Source of the DNA: CAZLPZ01 sp964607245
GTDB lineage: Bacteria; Pseudomonadota; Alphaproteobacteria; Micavibrionales; Micavibrionaceae
Assembly (NCBI GenBank): GCA_964607245.1
Contig: CAZSIB010000001.1
Coordinates: 124,001 to 188,000, forward strand
Length of the DNA: 64,000 bases
Reading direction: 5' to 3'
Positions 61,934-64,000 of this stretch are shown piece after piece. Position 1 is the first letter of the stretch. Every line of letters starts with the position of its first letter. Position numbers and translations under genes: made by a program. The notes beneath the pieces are model-generated. The model ran no database searches, had not been told where the DNA came from, and was given only the letters and a program-made list of their open reading frames with translations.

Positions 61934-62809
61934 ATGCCACAGAATAATCCTTACCTGATTGCGCTTTTGGGATTTGCGGGGTTGCTGTTACTCGCCTTTC
62001 CCTCGGCGATTTTTACGGTGAATGAAACTCAGCAGGCGCTTGTCTTGCAGTTTGGAGAGGTGCGCCAGCAAATTACGAAGCCGGGCCTTGCGTTTAAAAT
62101 CCCCCTGATGCAAGAAATTCGTCTGTTTGATAAGCGGATTTTGAATGTCGATCCGCCAAGCGAGGAAGTCTTGTTGTCGGATCAAAAGCGTTTGGTGGTT
62201 GATGCGTTTGCGCGGTATCGCATTGTCGATATGCTCAAATTTTTTCAAGCCTTGAAAAACGAACAGATTGCCGATAGTCGGTTACAGAATATTATTAACA
62301 CGAACCTGCGGAATGTTTTGGGAAAGGCGCCACTGACCGATGTGTTGTCCGAAAAACGGGCGACGTTAATGGCAGAAATTCAACAAGCGGTGAACCACGA
62401 CGCCGAACGTTTTGGGATTCGGGTCGTGAATGTTCGGATTGTCCGGGCGGATTTACCTGCTCAAACCAGTGATGCGATTTATGCACGGATGCGTTCCGAA
62501 CGGGAGCAAGAAGCCAAGCAAGCCCGTGCGGAAGGCGCCGAAAAAGCCCAAAAGATTACGGCGGACGCCGACCGGGAACGCCGGGTCATGTTGGCGGATG
62601 CCGAACGCCAGGCCCAGATCAAGCGCGGGGAAGGAGATAAGTCGGCCATTATGACCTATAGCGCGGCGTTCGGGCGGGACCCCAAATTCTATGCCTTCTA
62701 TCGGTCGATGGAGGCATATAAAAACGCACTCTCTGATCCGGAAACGACCTTGGTCTTGACCCCGGAAAATGACTTTTTCCGGTTCTTTAATCGCCGCCCG
62801 GGGATGTAG
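61934..62809 (+). CDS. hflC: FtsH protease regulator HflC
   Basis: A 291-residue SPFH protein. A membrane helix (about 8-26) is followed by the SPFH domain (FTVNETQQALVLQFGEV) and a coiled-coil C-terminus (MRSEREQEAKQARAEG). The ERRVMLADAERQA-like region matches HflC. It partners with HflK, encoded just upstream. Confidence 0.95.
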   Translation: MPQNNPYLIALLGFAGLLLLAFPSAIFTVNETQQALVLQFGEVRQQITKPGLAFKIPLMQEIRLFDKRILNVDPPSEEVLLSDQKRLVVDAFARYRIVDMLKFFQALKNEQIADSRLQNIINTNLRNVLGKAPLTDVLSEKRATLMAEIQQAVNHDAERFGIRVVNVRIVRADLPAQTSDAIYARMRSEREQEAKQARAEGAEKAQKITADADRERRVMLADAERQAQIKRGEGDKSAIMTYSAAFGRDPKFYAFYRSMEAYKNALSDPETTLVLTPENDFFRFFNRRPGM

Positions 62810-62823
62810 GTAGACTCTGATTC

Positions 62824-62874
62824 CTGTTGCTGTAAAGCAACGTCGCTAGAGCACTTGCGACAAAAAAGCAACAG
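62824..62874 (+). promoter_or_regulatory. Alternative stem-loops between hflC and degP
   Basis: CTGTTGCT (62824-62831) can pair with AGCAAC (62836-62841) or with AGCAACAG (62867-62874). GTCGC/GCGAC (62842-62846 and 62857-62861) lies inside the outer pair. The two forms exclude each other, as in an attenuator or RNA thermometer. Use is inferred. Confidence 0.35.
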
Positions 62875-62956
62875 TGGATTGACCGCGCCCGATTCATGCC
62901 GTTAAGCTGGAATTAGCTTCGTATTTTCTGCTTGGAACTGGGATTTTATTATTTCT

Positions 62957-64000
62957 ATGTATCGTCGTTATCTGGTTCTTTTCTGTCTTGCGGTCTTCCT
63001 AGCTCAGCCGGTGCATGCCGCGGATGCGGGTTTCGGTTTTGGGCTTCGGTCGAGCAGCAGTAACGCGCCCGCGTCCTTTGCCGATCTTGCGGAACGGTTG
63101 TTGCCGACGGTCGTGAATATTTCGTCATCCCAAAAAACAATGACGCCCGAGACCATGCCGGATATGCCGGAATTCCCGCCGGGATCTCCGTTTGAAGATT
63201 TTTTCCAAGATTTTATGGACAAGCGCGGGGATGGTGACGGGCTGTTGCCGCCTCAGGCCTCGCTGGGGTCGGGCGTCATTATCGATGCGGCCAAAGGAAT
63301 CGTGATCACAAATAATCATGTCATCAAGGATGCCGACCAAATTCGCGTGACTTTGCACAATGATCAAACCTTGCAGGCCAAGGTTTTGGGGATTGATGAG
63401 AAAACAGACCTTGCCGTTCTTCAGGTCGACATGAAAAAGGCTAAACTTTCCGCTGCTGGTTTTGGGAACAGCGATCAGATGCGCGTGGGCGATTGGATCG
63501 TCGCAATTGGCAATCCCTTTGGTTTGGGAGGCACCGTGACGACAGGGATTATTTCCGCGCGTGCGCGGGATATCAATTCAGGTCCCTATGACGATTACAT
63601 CCAAACCGATGCATCGATTAACCGCGGGAATTCCGGTGGGCCGATGTTTAATTTAAAGGGTGAGATTATCGGCATTAACACGGCGATTTTTTCTCCGTCG
63701 GGCGGATCGGTGGGGATTGGCTTTGCTATTCCGTCAAACCTTGTGAAACCTGTGGTGGATCAAATTATTCAGTACGGGCGGACCAAGCGCGGCTGGATCG
63801 GCGTGCGCATTCAATCGGTCACCGATGATATCGCTGAGAGTTTAAACCTGGGCGATATTCGTGGTGCGTTGGTGGCGAGCGTTGCACCCAAGGGACCGGC
63901 CGATCTTGCCGGTCTTAAACCCGGTGATATCGTGACCGATTATAACGGTCAAAAATTGGGCGAGATGAAGCAACTTCCGCGCCTTGTTGCCGAAACGCCG
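62957..64000 (+). CDS. degP: Periplasmic DegP/HtrA-type serine protease (C-terminus beyond window)
   Basis: The visible 348 residues start with a signal peptide (about 1-21, LFCLAVFLAQPVHA). The trypsin-like domain has His121 (ITNNHV), Asp151 (TDLAVL) and Ser226 (RGNSGGP), a complete triad. A PDZ domain begins near 290 (GVRIQSVTDD, ADLAGLKPGD) and the gene runs off the right edge. The protease-chaperone degrades misfolded envelope proteins. hflK-hflC-degP is a common alphaproteobacterial order. It could also be a DegQ/MucD-type paralogue. Confidence 0.93.
   Translation, partial: MYRRYLVLFCLAVFLAQPVHAADAGFGFGLRSSSSNAPASFADLAERLLPTVVNISSSQKTMTPETMPDMPEFPPGSPFEDFFQDFMDKRGDGDGLLPPQASLGSGVIIDAAKGIVITNNHVIKDADQIRVTLHNDQTLQAKVLGIDEKTDLAVLQVDMKKAKLSAAGFGNSDQMRVGDWIVAIGNPFGLGGTVTTGIISARARDINSGPYDDYIQTDASINRGNSGGPMFNLKGEIIGINTAIFSPSGGSVGIGFAIPSNLVKPVVDQIIQYGRTKRGWIGVRIQSVTDDIAESLNLGDIRGALVASVAPKGPADLAGLKPGDIVTDYNGQKLGEMKQLPRLVAETP

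Noticed and set aside
1..64000. CRISPR array, rRNA operon, transposon or prophage
   Set aside because: No regular repeat-spacer series, rRNA sequence, transposase, integrase or phage structural gene was found.

Overview
The window is a dense stretch of alphaproteobacterial chromosome with moderate GC content. The lineage is shown by a CckA-type hybrid kinase, the FlaF/FlbT flagellar regulators, an ELM1-family protein, an rpsT-dnaA gene pair and an hflK-hflC-degP cluster. A Micavibrio-like or related free-living or predatory alphaproteobacterium would fit, because flagellar genes, a Flp pilin and Dot/Icm-type coupling proteins occur together, but the sequence here cannot settle the order. No integrase, transposase, CRISPR array or rRNA operon was seen. 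One tRNA gene, tRNA-Gly(CCC), is present.

Layout. 1-2.6 kb: a receiver-domain protein (runs off the left edge) is divergent from an NtrC-family sigma54 activator. The 272-bp gap holds a consensus sigma54 promoter, a leader hairpin and a palindromic binding-site array, so it reads as a complete regulatory switch. 2.6-9.4 kb: lepA, then a three-gene cassette of unknown role that includes a GH108 lysozyme-like protein, then a palindromic repeat element and ybeY-phoH. 9.5-14.2 kb: a small ORF, cckA, and etfB-etfA with a HIG1-like membrane protein. 14.3-19.7 kb: a Flp pilin, then DotM - unknown membrane protein - DotL - pilin-like protein, the coupling part of a type IVB secretion or conjugation system. 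19.7-31.9 kb: argS, a hydrolase and gyrB, then recF, dnaN, dnaA and rpsT on the minus strand. This is the ancestral dnaA-dnaN-recF-gyrB replication cluster, interleaved with two EamA-type transporters and one small membrane protein. A candidate small RNA lies upstream of rpsT.

32-38 kb: an XRE regulator coupled to a formyltransferase-like enzyme, groES-groEL behind a heat-shock-type promoter, flbT-flaF, a glycine-zipper lipoprotein and a metallopeptidase-family protein that has lost its zinc motif. 38-50 kb: kup, an orphan rod protein, trxB with a LysR regulator and an ELM1 protein, an Lrp regulator, coaD, an ABC exporter with a membrane-anchored hydrolase and a DUF192 protein, and a patatin phospholipase. 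50-58 kb: ruvB, a hydrolase, a large coiled-coil/Sel1/peptidoglycan-binding protein of PodJ type, an O-acyltransferase, an OmpA-like protein and an inositol monophosphatase. 58-64 kb: tRNA-Gly, a 0.7-kb gene-free region with two perfect hairpins, a small membrane protein, an Mrp ATPase, and hflK-hflC-degP (degP runs off the right edge).

Most genes are housekeeping: replication, translation, protein quality control, redox and envelope. The parts most worth a second look are the sigma54 switch at the left edge, the GH108 cassette, the DotM/DotL operon, the candidate small RNA and the gene-free region after the tRNA.
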